The notes: a model not told the origin generated them from the sequence alone. A DNA stretch of 64,000 nt from Oscillospiraceae bacterium (GCA_910574995.1 CAJTCS010000002.1:62001-126000), one strand, 5' to 3'. Positions 17,184-26,419 are shown, counted from the first letter of the stretch. Translations and numbers: made by a program.

Positions 17184-18143
17184 ATGAAAATAGAAAAGCT
17201 GGCCCCCGCTTTCAAGGATTACCTATGGGGCGGCGTAAAACTGCGGGAGGACTACGGCAAAAACTGTGATTACGACAAGGTGGCCGAAAGCTGGGAGCTC
17301 TCCACACACCCCGCCGGGCAGAGCAGGGTCTCCGGCGGCGAGTTTGACGGCATGGCCTTGGGGGAATACCTGCGGGAGAACCCAGGGGCGGCAGGGGCCA
17401 ACTGCGGGGGATTTGAGAATTTTCCGGTGCTCATTAAGTTCATCGACGCCAAAGAGCCCCTGTCCATCCAGGTGCATCCCAGCGACGCATACGCTTTACA
17501 GGAAGAGGGCGAATATGGCAAGACAGAGATGTGGTATGTGATGGACTGCGAACCGGGCGCGTCCTTATATTTCGGCGTGAACCGGGAGGTGGGCAGGGAA
17601 GAATTTGCCAGGCGCATTGCGGAAAATACCCTGTTGGAAGTGCTGAACAAGGTAGACGTACATCCCGGCAACGTGTTCTTTATCGAAGCGGGCACCATAC
17701 ATGCCATTGGGGGCGGCATCCTCATCTGCGAGATACAGCAGAATTCCAATTGTACCTACCGGGTTTACGATTACGGCCGGGTGGGGGCGGACGGGAACCC
17801 CCGGGAGCTTCACGTGGAGAAGGCCCTGGCCGTGTCTAAGCTGACGCCCTCGGATACTTCTGGCAGGCAGGGGCCGGTAGTGCCCATGTTGGGTGGCTGC
17901 GGGCAGCGGCTGGCCTCCTGCAAATATTTCACCACTTTCCGTTACCAGGTAGAGCGCCGGGCCGTTTTAGAGGCAGACGGGGGCAGCTTTTTGTCCTTGG
18001 TGGCGATAGAAGGCCAGGGGTTGGTATCCGGCCCTGAAAATGCCGTCCCCTTTAAGGCTGGCGACAGCCTGTTCGTGCCGGCAGGCACAGGCCGGGTGGC
18101 CATAAGCGGCCCGTGTACGGTGGTGGCCACCCGGGTCGGGTGA
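17184..18143 (+). CDS. manA: Mannose-6-phosphate isomerase, class I
   Basis: A zinc-dependent cupin-type isomerase (319 residues) linking mannose 6-phosphate to fructose 6-phosphate. The N-terminal LAPAFKDYLWGG is typical of the short Firmicute form. The zinc site is visible in QVHPSD (His98) and in the later GTIHAIGGGILICEIQQNSNCTYRVYDYGR block. The C-terminal jelly roll is present. GGGAGGAG precedes the start. It follows the broken GNAT gene by 12 bp and is probably cotranscribed with it. It could feed mannose units into glycolysis or supply cell-envelope sugars. Confidence 0.92.
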   Translation: MKIEKLAPAFKDYLWGGVKLREDYGKNCDYDKVAESWELSTHPAGQSRVSGGEFDGMALGEYLRENPGAAGANCGGFENFPVLIKFIDAKEPLSIQVHPSDAYALQEEGEYGKTEMWYVMDCEPGASLYFGVNREVGREEFARRIAENTLLEVLNKVDVHPGNVFFIEAGTIHAIGGGILICEIQQNSNCTYRVYDYGRVGADGNPRELHVEKALAVSKLTPSDTSGRQGPVVPMLGGCGQRLASCKYFTTFRYQVERRAVLEADGGSFLSLVAIEGQGLVSGPENAVPFKAGDSLFVPAGTGRVAISGPCTVVATRVG

Positions 18144-18219
18144 GGGGCCTGGCCTGCGGGGCAAAAGACTGGGGCAGGGCCGGTAGCAGGATTTTTCCGC
18201 GCCGGCCTTGGGGTATTCC

Positions 18220-18248
18220 TTGTTTTTTTCTTTTGTATATGCTATACT
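18220..18248 (+). promoter_or_regulatory. Promoter of the PASTA pseudokinase gene
   Basis: TTGTTT and TATACT with a 17-bp spacer. Confidence 0.5.
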
Positions 18249-18322
18249 TGTTTTCTAGATAGCAGGGGTATCGGACAGTGCGGGGCGGGTGGGATCAGGG
18301 CCCTGTTAAAGGGGAGGATGAC

Positions 18323-19978
18323 ATGGCAAGCAAACTTTGCATGAACTGCTTTGCAAGCTACCGTCCGGAGGTGGATGGCAGCTTGTGCCCAGAGTGCGCC
18401 TGGGACAATTCCAAGCCCCAGGCCCCCCAGGGCCTGCCATACCAGACGGTGCTGGCCTCCCGGTATGTAATAGGGCGGGTGCGGGCCATGAATGGGGAAG
18501 GCGTCACCTACTGCGCCCTAGACCGTATCACCCAGAAACCGGTAGACGTCCGGGAATTCTTCCCCCGGCCTTTGGCTTCCCGCCAGGCGGACCTGTCCAT
18601 TGCCCCCGCCCGGGGGGACCAGCCGTCTTTTGACCGCTATGCCGACGATTTCCTAGAGCTTTCCAAAGGCGTCAGCCGCCTGCGGGAGCTGACGGTGGTA
18701 GAGTCTGTCCTGGACATCTTCGAAGAGAACGGCACAGTGTATACTGTCTACCGCCACACCCCCAGCATCTCCCTGCGCAGCTATGTGGAAAGCCGGGGCC
18801 GTATGGCCTGGAACGAGGTGAACCGCCTGTTCATGCCGGTGCTTACGGCTTTGGGGCTTATCAATTCCCTGGGCATCTCCCATTTGGGGGTCTCGCCGGA
18901 CACCCTGCGCGTGACCCAGGACGGGGGGCTGCTGATTTCCGGGTTTTGCATCCATGCGGCCCGGCGGGCGGGCACGCCTATCCAGGCCGAACTGGATCCG
19001 GGCAGCGCGGCTATCGAGCAGTACAGTTCCAAAGCCCTGTGTGGGGAGGGCAGCGACGTGTACGGCCTGGCGGCCACCATGCTGTTCGCCCTGACGGGCA
19101 GGCCCCCTAAGGAAGCCCCCCAGCGCCTGGAGGATCCCCGGCTGCTTATCGCCAAGGATGTGATGAAGACTTTGCCGCCCTTTGCGGTCACAGCCATCGC
19201 CAATTCCCTGCAGGTGAAGCAAGGGCAGCGCACCGGCAGCTTCGAACGTTTCCGGGCCGAGCTTTCCGCCGCCCCGGCCTTGGTAGAGGAGATTGACCAG
19301 ACAGACGCCATACGCCGTTTGCCGCCCATCGATATGAGTTTGCCCCAGGGCAAGGGATTGCCCCCGGTGGTGTGGCTCATCGGTTCCTGCGTGGTCACGC
19401 TGGTGGCGCTGGTCATCGTGGCTTCTGCTTGGCTGGGGGACAGGGGGATGTCCTTTGGGGACCTGGGGCAGCTGTTCGGGGGCCAATCGGCCTCCCAATC
19501 TGCGTCCCAGGTGCCCAACATGCTAAACCAGAATTACGAGGAGTGGGAGAAACGCATCCAAGAGGGGGAGTACGAGTTCCAGCTGAAGATATCCTCCCGG
19601 TCGTTCAGCACCACTATCCAGGAAGGGAACATCATCAGCCAAAGCCCTAACGCCGGGGAGGAGATCAAGCCTGGCGACACGGTGGTGGTCACTGTCAGCA
19701 AGGGCGCGGCAACCCGGGCTTTGCCAGAGCTGAAGGGGACCAGCTTTGCCCAGCTGCAAGAGCTGCTTACCGCCAACAGCTTTGTACCGGTACGTAAGGA
19801 AGAGCACAGCGACGATATCGAGCCGGGCTATGTCATCCGCTATGAGGACCACCAGGAGGGGGATTCCCTGGACTACGGCGCCACGGTGACAGTGGTGGTC
19901 AGCGCGGGGCCAGAAGCCGACGCATCCCAGGATAGCGCCCCATCGTCCACAGCGGAAGGGGACGCGCCGGCGGAATAG
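18323..19978 (+). CDS. Zinc-ribbon / protein-kinase-like / PASTA membrane protein, probable pseudokinase
   Basis: 551 residues. An N-terminal zinc ribbon (CxxC at 6-9 and 22-25) precedes a region resembling a Ser/Thr kinase (about 45-310). There the HRD catalytic loop reads SHLGVSPDTL (His187 on) and the DFG position reads SGF, so the catalytic and metal-binding Asp residues are missing. A transmembrane helix follows at about 345-370, then two PASTA-like repeats (about 395-530; EGNIISQSPNAGEEIKPGDTV is typical) and an acidic Ser-rich tail. PASTA repeats usually bind muropeptides. I infer a cell-wall sensor without kinase activity. Start at 18323 after GGGGAGGATG. Confidence 0.72.
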   Translation: MASKLCMNCFASYRPEVDGSLCPECAWDNSKPQAPQGLPYQTVLASRYVIGRVRAMNGEGVTYCALDRITQKPVDVREFFPRPLASRQADLSIAPARGDQPSFDRYADDFLELSKGVSRLRELTVVESVLDIFEENGTVYTVYRHTPSISLRSYVESRGRMAWNEVNRLFMPVLTALGLINSLGISHLGVSPDTLRVTQDGGLLISGFCIHAARRAGTPIQAELDPGSAAIEQYSSKALCGEGSDVYGLAATMLFALTGRPPKEAPQRLEDPRLLIAKDVMKTLPPFAVTAIANSLQVKQGQRTGSFERFRAELSAAPALVEEIDQTDAIRRLPPIDMSLPQGKGLPPVVWLIGSCVVTLVALVIVASAWLGDRGMSFGDLGQLFGGQSASQSASQVPNMLNQNYEEWEKRIQEGEYEFQLKISSRSFSTTIQEGNIISQSPNAGEEIKPGDTVVVTVSKGAATRALPELKGTSFAQLQELLTANSFVPVRKEEHSDDIEPGYVIRYEDHQEGDSLDYGATVTVVVSAGPEADASQDSAPSSTAEGDAPAE

Positions 19979-19993
19979 CCCTTGCTATAGGGG

Positions 19994-20028
19994 AAGGGCT
20001 GGCCTGGAATAGGTTCAGCCCTTTTTGC
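19994..20028. terminator. Convergent terminator
   Basis: AAGGGCTG ... CAGCCCTT followed by TTT on the plus strand. The right arm overlaps the end of the minus-strand flippase gene. Confidence 0.65.
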
Positions 20029-21541
20029 TGCCCAGGCGGTATTCCCAGGCCCGGGCGATCATCCTATACCCTAAGGCAAACGCCGCCCCGCCGCACAGGG
20101 CTTGCACGCCGACCCGTAAAAAGGGGTTGCCTAAAGGCAACAGGCCGGCCGCCCACCGCCATCCCGCCGTGGAACAGACCGCCCACAGCAGGGGCAGGGC
20201 CACGTGCCACCACAGGGAAAGGCGCAGGCAGCTGACTTTCATCAGCCGGTGGAGGCTGAGGGCAGCGTTGAAGATGGTGCTGAAAAATAGGATGCCTACA
20301 TAGCTCTCCATGCCCAGCCTGCGCAGCAGCAGCAGCACCAGCGTTACCCGCAGAAACGAATCGGCAAAGTTATACTTCATGGAGTTCAGCTGCTCATCTA
20401 GCCCTTTTAAAAGGCTGTCTACCACCACGTCCAGGTAAATAAGCGGTACAATGGGGGAAAGCACACGCAGGTATGCCCCGGCGCTTTCGCTGCGGTAAAA
20501 GGCCAGGCCCCAGTCTTCCCCGCAGGCCATGAACAGGGCGGCGAAGAACAGCCCATAGGCCAAGGCACTGCGCACGGCCTTGCCGGATATGTAAGCTACG
20601 GCTTTTTTGTGGTCCAACTCCCTCTCCTTCGCCACTTTCGGGATCAGCAGAGAGGCAAAGGACGCCAGAAACGAGGAAGGGAAGTACAGCATGGGCATAG
20701 CCATGCCCTGCAAAAGGCCATATTGGGACAGGGCCGCCGAATACCCCAGCCCAAACCCCTGCAGCTCCCGGGGGATCAGCAGGTTTTCCCCGGTGTTTAA
20801 AAGGCTTCTGGCAGCCGAACTTAAGGTACAGGGCAGCGCGATGTGGGAAAGCCCGTGCAGCACCCCCTGGCTTTTTTCCCGGCGGGCGGGGGTGTGGCGT
20901 TTCAGGCTGCGGCGGTATGAGGCCCAGCTGGCCAGGAACGACACGGCTTCCCCCAGGGTGGAAGCCGCCATGGCCGCCATACAGGCGGCTTCTATGCTTT
21001 CCGGGGCAAAACGCCAGAACAGCACCACTGTGGCCCCGATTGTAAGAAGCTGCTCCAGGGTGTCGGATACGGCGGTGGAGAGGGATTCGTCCACAGCCAG
21101 GAAATACCCCTTCATGCAGGTGCAAAGGGACATGAAGGGCAGCCCGACGCCTAACACCCGCAGGCAGGGGGCGGCCTGCGGGTCCCCCAGGAACGTGGCC
21201 GCGGCAAAGTCCGCAAAAAGGAACAGGCATACGGCAATGCCCAGGCTGAGGGCCAGGCAGAAAGCAAAGCACCGGGCTACCAGCGAGCGCAGGGTCTCCC
21301 GCCGCTGGGCGGCAATGGCGGCAGAGACCATACGGGTGACGGCCAGGCTGATGCCCGAGGTGGACAGGGTGACGGCCAGCAGGAAAACAGACAGGATGAG
21401 CTGGTACAGCCCCATACCCGCCGGGCCAATCTTTTGGGAGAGGTACGAGCGGTAGCCCATGTTGGTTACCCGCAGGAACAGGGAGACCAAGGTTAGCACA
21501 GCGCCCTGTATGAAAAATTTTCGTTTGGCTGTATGGGTCAT
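20015..21541 (-). CDS. SpoVB-like polysaccharide/lipid flippase (MATE/MOP superfamily)
   Basis: A 508-residue membrane protein with about 14 hydrophobic segments. The N-terminus (KRKFFIQGAVLTLVSLFLRVTNMGYRSYLSQKIG) and the internal SLLNTGENLLIPRELQ are typical of stage V sporulation protein B and related oligosaccharidyl-lipid flippases. These move lipid-linked peptidoglycan or polysaccharide precursors outward and are needed for spore cortex in some species. The start at 21541 has GAAAGGAG upstream; the longer frame to 21727 runs into the divergent prmA and is rejected. It could equally serve a vegetative cell-wall polymer. Confidence 0.8.
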   Translation of the reverse strand: MTHTAKRKFFIQGAVLTLVSLFLRVTNMGYRSYLSQKIGPAGMGLYQLILSVFLLAVTLSTSGISLAVTRMVSAAIAAQRRETLRSLVARCFAFCLALSLGIAVCLFLFADFAAATFLGDPQAAPCLRVLGVGLPFMSLCTCMKGYFLAVDESLSTAVSDTLEQLLTIGATVVLFWRFAPESIEAACMAAMAASTLGEAVSFLASWASYRRSLKRHTPARREKSQGVLHGLSHIALPCTLSSAARSLLNTGENLLIPRELQGFGLGYSAALSQYGLLQGMAMPMLYFPSSFLASFASLLIPKVAKERELDHKKAVAYISGKAVRSALAYGLFFAALFMACGEDWGLAFYRSESAGAYLRVLSPIVPLIYLDVVVDSLLKGLDEQLNSMKYNFADSFLRVTLVLLLLRRLGMESYVGILFFSTIFNAALSLHRLMKVSCLRLSLWWHVALPLLWAVCSTAGWRWAAGLLPLGNPFLRVGVQALCGGAAFALGYRMIARAWEYRLGSKKG

Positions 21542-21610
21542 GGCAATTTTGTGCTCCTTTCGGGGGCAGATAGGAAAACAAGTATAGAGCGGGAAAGGCG
21601 GATAAGGATT

Positions 21611-22546
21611 ATGGACGGGAACTGGACAGAGATTAAAATCGAGATACCAGCCACCCAGGCGGACCTGGCGGGGGATATCGCCAACATGGTGGTGCCCTAC
21701 GGCATTTATATGGAGGACTACTCCCATTTAGAAGAAGAGGCCTTGGAGATCGCCCACATCGACCTGATCGACGAAGAGCTGCTGCAGAAGGACCGCAGCG
21801 TTGCCGTGGTGCATGTGTATATCAGCCCCGAGGAGAACCCGGCGGAGGCGGCCTCCTTCCTGCGGGAGCGGTACCAGGCCGCGGGCATCCCTTGTACGAT
21901 CTCCCAAGAGGCATGCGTGGAAGAGGACTGGATCCACAACTGGAAGAAATATTTCAAGCCCATGCCCGTGGGGGAAAAGCTGCTTATCCGGCCCATCTGG
22001 GAGGATACGTATGACCCCCAGGGCCGCACGGTGCTCCACTTAGAGCCGGGCCTGGCCTTTGGCACAGGCACCCACGAGACCACCCGCCTGTGCCTGGAAC
22101 TGCTGGAAAAGTATGTGCGGCCCGGCATAAGTTTCCTGGACATGGGCTGTGGCAGCGGGATACTGTCGGTAGCGGCGCTGCTGTTGGGGGCTACGTTTGC
22201 CGTGGGGGTGGATATAGACCCCCTGGCTGTCAAGACCGCCGTGGAGAATGCCCGGGTAAATGGGGTGGGGAAGGGCTTCACCGGTATCTGCGGCAACTTG
22301 GCGGAAAAGGTAACGGGTACCTTCCAAGTGGTGGCGGCGAACATCGTGGCGGATACTGTCATCCTTCTCAGCCAGGACGCCCCCCGTTTCCTGGGCCCGG
22401 ACAGCGTCTATATCGTCAGCGGTATCATTGACGCCCGGGAGCCGGACGTGTTGGCGGCCCTGTCCGGCCGCTTTACGGTCTTAGAGCGCCGGGAGGAGAG
22501 GGGCTGGATAGCCATGGCCCTGAAACCCGTGCCCACAGCCGGTTGA
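21611..22546 (+). CDS. prmA: Ribosomal protein L11 methyltransferase
   Basis: A SAM-dependent methyltransferase (311 residues) that trimethylates ribosomal protein L11. The N-terminal substrate-recognition domain begins WTEIKIEIPATQADL, followed by the hallmark EPGLAFGTGTHETTRL and motif I FLDMGCGSGILSVAA, then VAANIVADTVILL near motif IV. Length is normal. Upstream in-frame codons to 21533 overlap the divergent flippase start, so the ATG at 21611 (MDGNWTEI) is chosen, although its ribosome site is unremarkable. No dnaJ or 16S rRNA methyltransferase partner follows, unlike many Firmicutes. Confidence 0.93.
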   Translation: MDGNWTEIKIEIPATQADLAGDIANMVVPYGIYMEDYSHLEEEALEIAHIDLIDEELLQKDRSVAVVHVYISPEENPAEAASFLRERYQAAGIPCTISQEACVEEDWIHNWKKYFKPMPVGEKLLIRPIWEDTYDPQGRTVLHLEPGLAFGTGTHETTRLCLELLEKYVRPGISFLDMGCGSGILSVAALLLGATFAVGVDIDPLAVKTAVENARVNGVGKGFTGICGNLAEKVTGTFQVVAANIVADTVILLSQDAPRFLGPDSVYIVSGIIDAREPDVLAALSGRFTVLERREERGWIAMALKPVPTAG

Positions 22547-22628
22547 TGCTGCCCGGATGGCTTCCATAGGCAGGCCGCCGGCCTGTAGGCTCTGGGTGCT
22601 TGCCCTATGGAGGGAGGGCCGCGCTTTT

Positions 22629-23855
22629 TTAGAAAGGCAGGTTTGCCATTTCCGCCTTTGTCTGCTCCGTATCCAGATAGTCAGAGGAGTACAGCACTAC
22701 CCCGCTGCAGTCTACAGCCCTGGCCGCCTCGATTTGCCGGCTTATCACGTCGTCAGAAAGCAGCCAGGTGCCCCCGTCCGCGTCGGTGCCCGCCTTATAC
22801 AGGGCCAGCCCTGCGTATAGCTTCAGGGAATCGTGCTGGGGCAGCGCCATCCATTGCGCTAGGGCCTCCCCATATCCCAAAGCTTCGTTTTCGAAGCTGT
22901 AGTACAGCTGGGGGCAGATGTAATCCACATAGCCCGGCGTGGCGCACCAGGCTGCCACGTCCGCCCCCATGCCCTCGTCATTGGCGATGTTCCCCTGGGG
23001 GGAAATGCCGAACACCGCCTGCGGGTTTGCTTTCTTTACCTTTTCATAGACCTCCGCCACCATGGCGCTTACGTTGGCCTGCCTCCATTCCAGCAGGGGA
23101 AGGGGCGTCTCCACAGTCTGTACGTATAGGCTGTACGCCTCGCTGTCCAGGCCCTCATCCTGGGAGGGGTAAAAGTAATCGTCGAAGTGTATCCCGTCTA
23201 CCTGGTATTTCTCTACGATCTCCGCCGCCCCGTCGGCCACCAGGCCGCGTATATAGGGGTAGGCTGGGTCTAGGTACACGGCGCCTTCATGTTCCATAAA
23301 GTAATAGGGGCAGTCTGCCTGCAGCACGCTGTAGGGGCTGCTGGCCGCTAGTTCCCCAGGCGTTTCCGCTGTTTTCACCCGCAGGGGGTTTATCCAGGCG
23401 TGGAATTCCATACCAAGCCCGTGGGTATATTCCACCATAAATCCCAGCGGGTCGTAGCCCGGGTCCTGGCCCTGTTGGCCGGTCAACAGATGGGACCAGG
23501 GGTACAGGGATGAAGCGTATAGCGCGTCACAGAAGGGGCGTACGTGGACGAACAGGGCGTTCAGCCCTTTTTCTTTGGCCAGGCCGGCAATGCGCTTGAA
23601 GTTCGCCTCAAAGGCTTCCTGGGTGTGCTCTGGGGTATCCAGGGACATGTAGGGCACCCATACCCCCGCCAGTTCCTCCGGACCCGCTTGGGGCGCCGGG
23701 GTTTCTGTTGGGGGCGCCGTGGCCGTGGGGGCGGCTTCCGGCGGCCCTTCCTGTTTCATCTGTTCCCCGCCCAGCAGCCATACGGCCCCCACCGAAAGGG
23801 CCAGGGCCAGCCACAAGAACACATAGCAGTATCTCCTGGGGTCAAAGCGTCTCAT
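22629..23855 (-). CDS. GHL10/DUF187-type glycoside-hydrolase-like exported protein
   Basis: 408 residues: an N-terminal membrane anchor (YVFLWLALALSVGAVWLLGG), a Pro/Thr/Ala-rich linker, then a TIM-barrel domain of the glycosyl-hydrolase-like 10 (YngK) family. Recognisable blocks are GVWVPYMSLD, LFVHVRPFCDALY, EFHAWINPLRV and the acidic VDGIHFDDYFYP, whose Asp residues are candidate catalytic groups, followed by FGISPQGN. Relatives are thought to cleave cell-wall or exopolysaccharide glycans; the substrate is unproven. The ATG at 23855 has GGAGGGG at ideal spacing. The gene diverges from the HAD gene at 24002. Confidence 0.8.
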   Translation of the reverse strand: MRRFDPRRYCYVFLWLALALSVGAVWLLGGEQMKQEGPPEAAPTATAPPTETPAPQAGPEELAGVWVPYMSLDTPEHTQEAFEANFKRIAGLAKEKGLNALFVHVRPFCDALYASSLYPWSHLLTGQQGQDPGYDPLGFMVEYTHGLGMEFHAWINPLRVKTAETPGELAASSPYSVLQADCPYYFMEHEGAVYLDPAYPYIRGLVADGAAEIVEKYQVDGIHFDDYFYPSQDEGLDSEAYSLYVQTVETPLPLLEWRQANVSAMVAEVYEKVKKANPQAVFGISPQGNIANDEGMGADVAAWCATPGYVDYICPQLYYSFENEALGYGEALAQWMALPQHDSLKLYAGLALYKAGTDADGGTWLLSDDVISRQIEAARAVDCSGVVLYSSDYLDTEQTKAEMANLPF

Positions 23856-23897
23856 ACAATCCCCTCCATTGACAGTGTGGAAAATTTGCGGTACAAT

Positions 23898-23909
23898 GGC
23901 CCTAGGGCC
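23898..23909. promoter_or_regulatory. 12-bp palindrome between divergent genes
   Basis: GGCCCTAGGGCC is a perfect palindrome in the 146-bp space between the GHL10-type gene and the HAD gene. It could be an operator. No strong consensus promoter was seen on either strand there. Confidence 0.3.
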
Positions 23910-24001
23910 TGTTGTATAGTATGCGTGTCTCCCCTGGGACATGCCTGGCCGCCCTGGAAATGTTTGACAGGAACGCGCTTACAGGAAAGGAGCCAGATGA
24001 A

Positions 24002-24700
24002 ATGGAGTATACCACACTGCTGCTAGATGCCGACGGCACCCTGCTGGATTTCCCGCAAGACATGGAACGGGCTTTCCGGGCCGCCTATGACGCTTGCTTC
24101 CGAGGCCAGGCGCCCTACAGCCCGCAACTGCTTTCCTGCTATAGCCGCTGCAACGACCGCTGGTGGTCCAAGCTGGAGCGCCGGGAATGCACCAAGCCAG
24201 AGCTTTATATCGGCCGTTTCCGGGATTTCCTGGCAGAGACCGGCCTGCAGGGGGACCCGGAAGTGGTGAACGGACAATATTTTACCAACCTGGGCAAGGG
24301 CGGCGCGTTGCTGCCCGGGGCGCTGGAGCTGGTAGAGCGCATGGCCCAGAAATATACGCTGTACATCGTCACCAATGGCAACGCCGTTACCCAGAAGACC
24401 CGCCTGGAAAATTCCGGCCTGCTGCGCTGGGTGCGGGATTATTTTGTTTCTGAGGACGCGGGCGCGGCCAAGCCAGACCCCCGTTATTTCGACTATGTCT
24501 TCTCCCGCATCCCCGGCCTGGAACGGGCCAAGGCCCTAGTCATCGGCGATTCCCTCACCTCGGATATCCAGGGGGCGGTGAACGCCGGGCTGGATTCCCT
24601 TTATTACCATCCAGACGGCCCCGTGGCCGCCATAGGCCGCCCGCCCTATACCTATGAGGCCGCCAGCTATGAAGAGATAGGGGAGCTGCTGGGCATATGA
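24002..24700 (+). CDS. HAD-family nucleotidase (YjjG/YfnB-like)
   Basis: A 232-residue HAD hydrolase. Motif I is LLLDADGTLLDF, motif II falls in YIVTNGN, and motif III/IV in AAKPDPRYF and VIGDSLTSDIQGAVNAGLDS. The cap size and the pattern LLDFPQDMERAF fit the YjjG/YfnB group, which dephosphorylates nucleotides including damaged pyrimidine nucleotides. The ATG at 24002 is in a GAAAGGAG context. Its stop overlaps the next start (ATGA), so it is translationally coupled to the response regulator, which is an unusual partnership. Confidence 0.8.
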   Translation: MEYTTLLLDADGTLLDFPQDMERAFRAAYDACFRGQAPYSPQLLSCYSRCNDRWWSKLERRECTKPELYIGRFRDFLAETGLQGDPEVVNGQYFTNLGKGGALLPGALELVERMAQKYTLYIVTNGNAVTQKTRLENSGLLRWVRDYFVSEDAGAAKPDPRYFDYVFSRIPGLERAKALVIGDSLTSDIQGAVNAGLDSLYYHPDGPVAAIGRPPYTYEAASYEEIGELLGI

Positions 24701-25371
24701 CCTATAAGATTTTCCTGGTAGAGGACGACCAGGCCATTGCCGACAGTGTGGCGGTACACCTGGTGATGTGGGGCTACCAGGTGCAGTGCGCCCAGGATTT
24801 CCAGCGGGTGCTAGAGGAGTTTACGGGATGCGCCCCCCACCTGGTGCTGCTGGATATCGGCCTACCCCACCGCAACGGCTATTACTGGTGCCAAGAGATC
24901 CGCAAGAGGTCTAAGGTGCCGGTGGTGTTTTTGTCTTCCGCCTCTGATAATTTGGACATTATCACGGCCATGGAGCTGGGGGGCGACGACTTCATCCCCA
25001 AGCCCTTTGACCTGCCCGTGCTTACCGCCAAGGTGCAGGCCGTGCTGCGCCGGGCTTATTCTTTTGGGGCCAGCGTAAATGTATTGGAATACGGCGGGGC
25101 CCAGCTGGACCTGGGCGAAGGTTCCCTTACCGGGCCCAAGGGGAGGCAGGCGCTTACGAAAAACGAGCTGCGCATTTTGCAGATGCTGATGGAAAACGCG
25201 GGGCGCCCGGTTTCCCGCAGCGGCCTGATGGCCCGCCTGTGGGAGCATGAAAGCTTTGTGGATGACAACACCCTAACCGTGAATGTATCCCGCTTGCGGA
25301 AAAAGCTGGAAAACGCGGGCTTGCCGGGGCTGCTTACCACATGCAAAGGCCAGGGGTATCTGTTGTCATGA
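24697..25371 (+). CDS. OmpR-family response regulator (BceR-like)
   Basis: 224 residues: a receiver domain with acidic pair ED(D) near residues 9-11, phospho-acceptor Asp53 in LVLLDIGLPH and a conserved Lys in IPKPFD, then a winged-helix DNA-binding domain (ENAGRPVSRSGLMARLW, VNVSRLRKKLE). It starts inside the stop of the HAD gene and is followed 55 bp later by a matching histidine kinase. The sequence resembles BceR-type regulators that sense antimicrobial peptides through an ABC transporter, but no bceAB genes are nearby. Confidence 0.85.
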   Translation: MTYKIFLVEDDQAIADSVAVHLVMWGYQVQCAQDFQRVLEEFTGCAPHLVLLDIGLPHRNGYYWCQEIRKRSKVPVVFLSSASDNLDIITAMELGGDDFIPKPFDLPVLTAKVQAVLRRAYSFGASVNVLEYGGAQLDLGEGSLTGPKGRQALTKNELRILQMLMENAGRPVSRSGLMARLWEHESFVDDNTLTVNVSRLRKKLENAGLPGLLTTCKGQGYLLS

Positions 25372-25426
25372 CCCTGTGGCGCGGGCACGGCGCCGCTTAC
25401 ATCCATGTTTTAAGAAGGGGCGTTCT

Positions 25427-26419
25427 ATGAAGATTCTCCTCCATTACCTGCAAGAACGCTGGGCCCTGCTGCCGGTCGTGTGCCTGCTGGCCGCCGTGGC
25501 GGCAGGGCTGTTTTGGCTGTATGGGCTGCCCATGGGGCCTTTATGGTACACCCTTTTGGTGACGGGGGCAGTGGGCGTGCCGCTGTTCCTTGTGCCAGAC
25601 TACGTCCGTTACCGCCGCCGGGTGCGGAAGCTGGAGGCGTGGCGGGAGCATGCGCCGTCCTTGTTAGAGGCCCCTGCCCTGTCTGGCACGCTGCCAGAGA
25701 CACTTTTGCTGGATACGGCGTCCGCCCTGTGCCAGGAACTGCGCCTGCAGGAAGAGGCGTACAGCCAGCGCCAGCGGGACGCCCTGGCCTATTACACCCT
25801 GTGGGTGCACCAGGTGAAAACGCCCATTGCCTCCATGCGCCTGCTGCTGCAGTCCCAGCCGGAGGGTGGCAGCGGGGCCGTGGCGCAAGAGTTGTTTAAA
25901 ATCGAGCGATATGTAGAGATGGTGCTGGGGTACCTGCGCCTGGAGACGATCGCCTCTGACCTGCGCCTGGAGGCATGCCCCGTGCGGCCCATCGTTTGCC
26001 GCGCCGCCAAGAAATTTGCCCCCCAGTTCATCTATAAAAAGCTTTCCCTCACTATACAGGAATTCCCCAACCAAGTGGTGACGGACGAAAAATGGCTGCT
26101 GTTTGTGTTAGAGCAGCTTTTATCCAACGCTGTGAAGTATACCCGGCAAGGGGGCGTGTCTATTTCCATGGGGAAGGATGACGTGCTGCTCATCCAGGAT
26201 ACCGGGGTGGGCATCGCCTCCGAAGACCTGCCCCTTGTGTTCCAGCGGGGATTCACCGGGCGCAACGGCCGGATGGACACTACCTCTACGGGCCTGGGGC
26301 TGTACCTGGTCAAACAGGTGTTGGACACGCTGCAAACGCCTGTCCATATCTGCTCTTCCCCGGGGGAGGGCGTCCAAGTGCGCCTGTACCTGCACCGGGG
26401 CCCCGCCCCGCGGGATTAA
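25427..26419 (+). CDS. Sensor histidine kinase (BceS-like intramembrane-sensing type)
   Basis: 330 residues with two closely spaced N-terminal transmembrane helices and almost no extracellular loop, as in BceS-type kinases. The phospho-accepting histidine is in LWVHQVKTPIASM (His128). The ATPase domain has the N box (LLSNAVKYT), G1 (DTGVGIASEDLP) and G2 (STGLGLYLVKQV). BceS kinases normally depend on a BceAB transporter for signal input; none is encoded here, so it may pair with a distant transporter. Start at 25427 follows AAGAAGGGGCG. It ends in a terminator-like hairpin. Confidence 0.83.
   Translation: MKILLHYLQERWALLPVVCLLAAVAAGLFWLYGLPMGPLWYTLLVTGAVGVPLFLVPDYVRYRRRVRKLEAWREHAPSLLEAPALSGTLPETLLLDTASALCQELRLQEEAYSQRQRDALAYYTLWVHQVKTPIASMRLLLQSQPEGGSGAVAQELFKIERYVEMVLGYLRLETIASDLRLEACPVRPIVCRAAKKFAPQFIYKKLSLTIQEFPNQVVTDEKWLLFVLEQLLSNAVKYTRQGGVSISMGKDDVLLIQDTGVGIASEDLPLVFQRGFTGRNGRMDTTSTGLGLYLVKQVLDTLQTPVHICSSPGEGVQVRLYLHRGPAPRD

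Noticed and set aside
22629-23299. Plus-strand frames opposite the GHL10-type gene
   Set aside because: Arg/Pro-rich antisense shadows without ribosome sites; the minus-strand protein has clear domain motifs.
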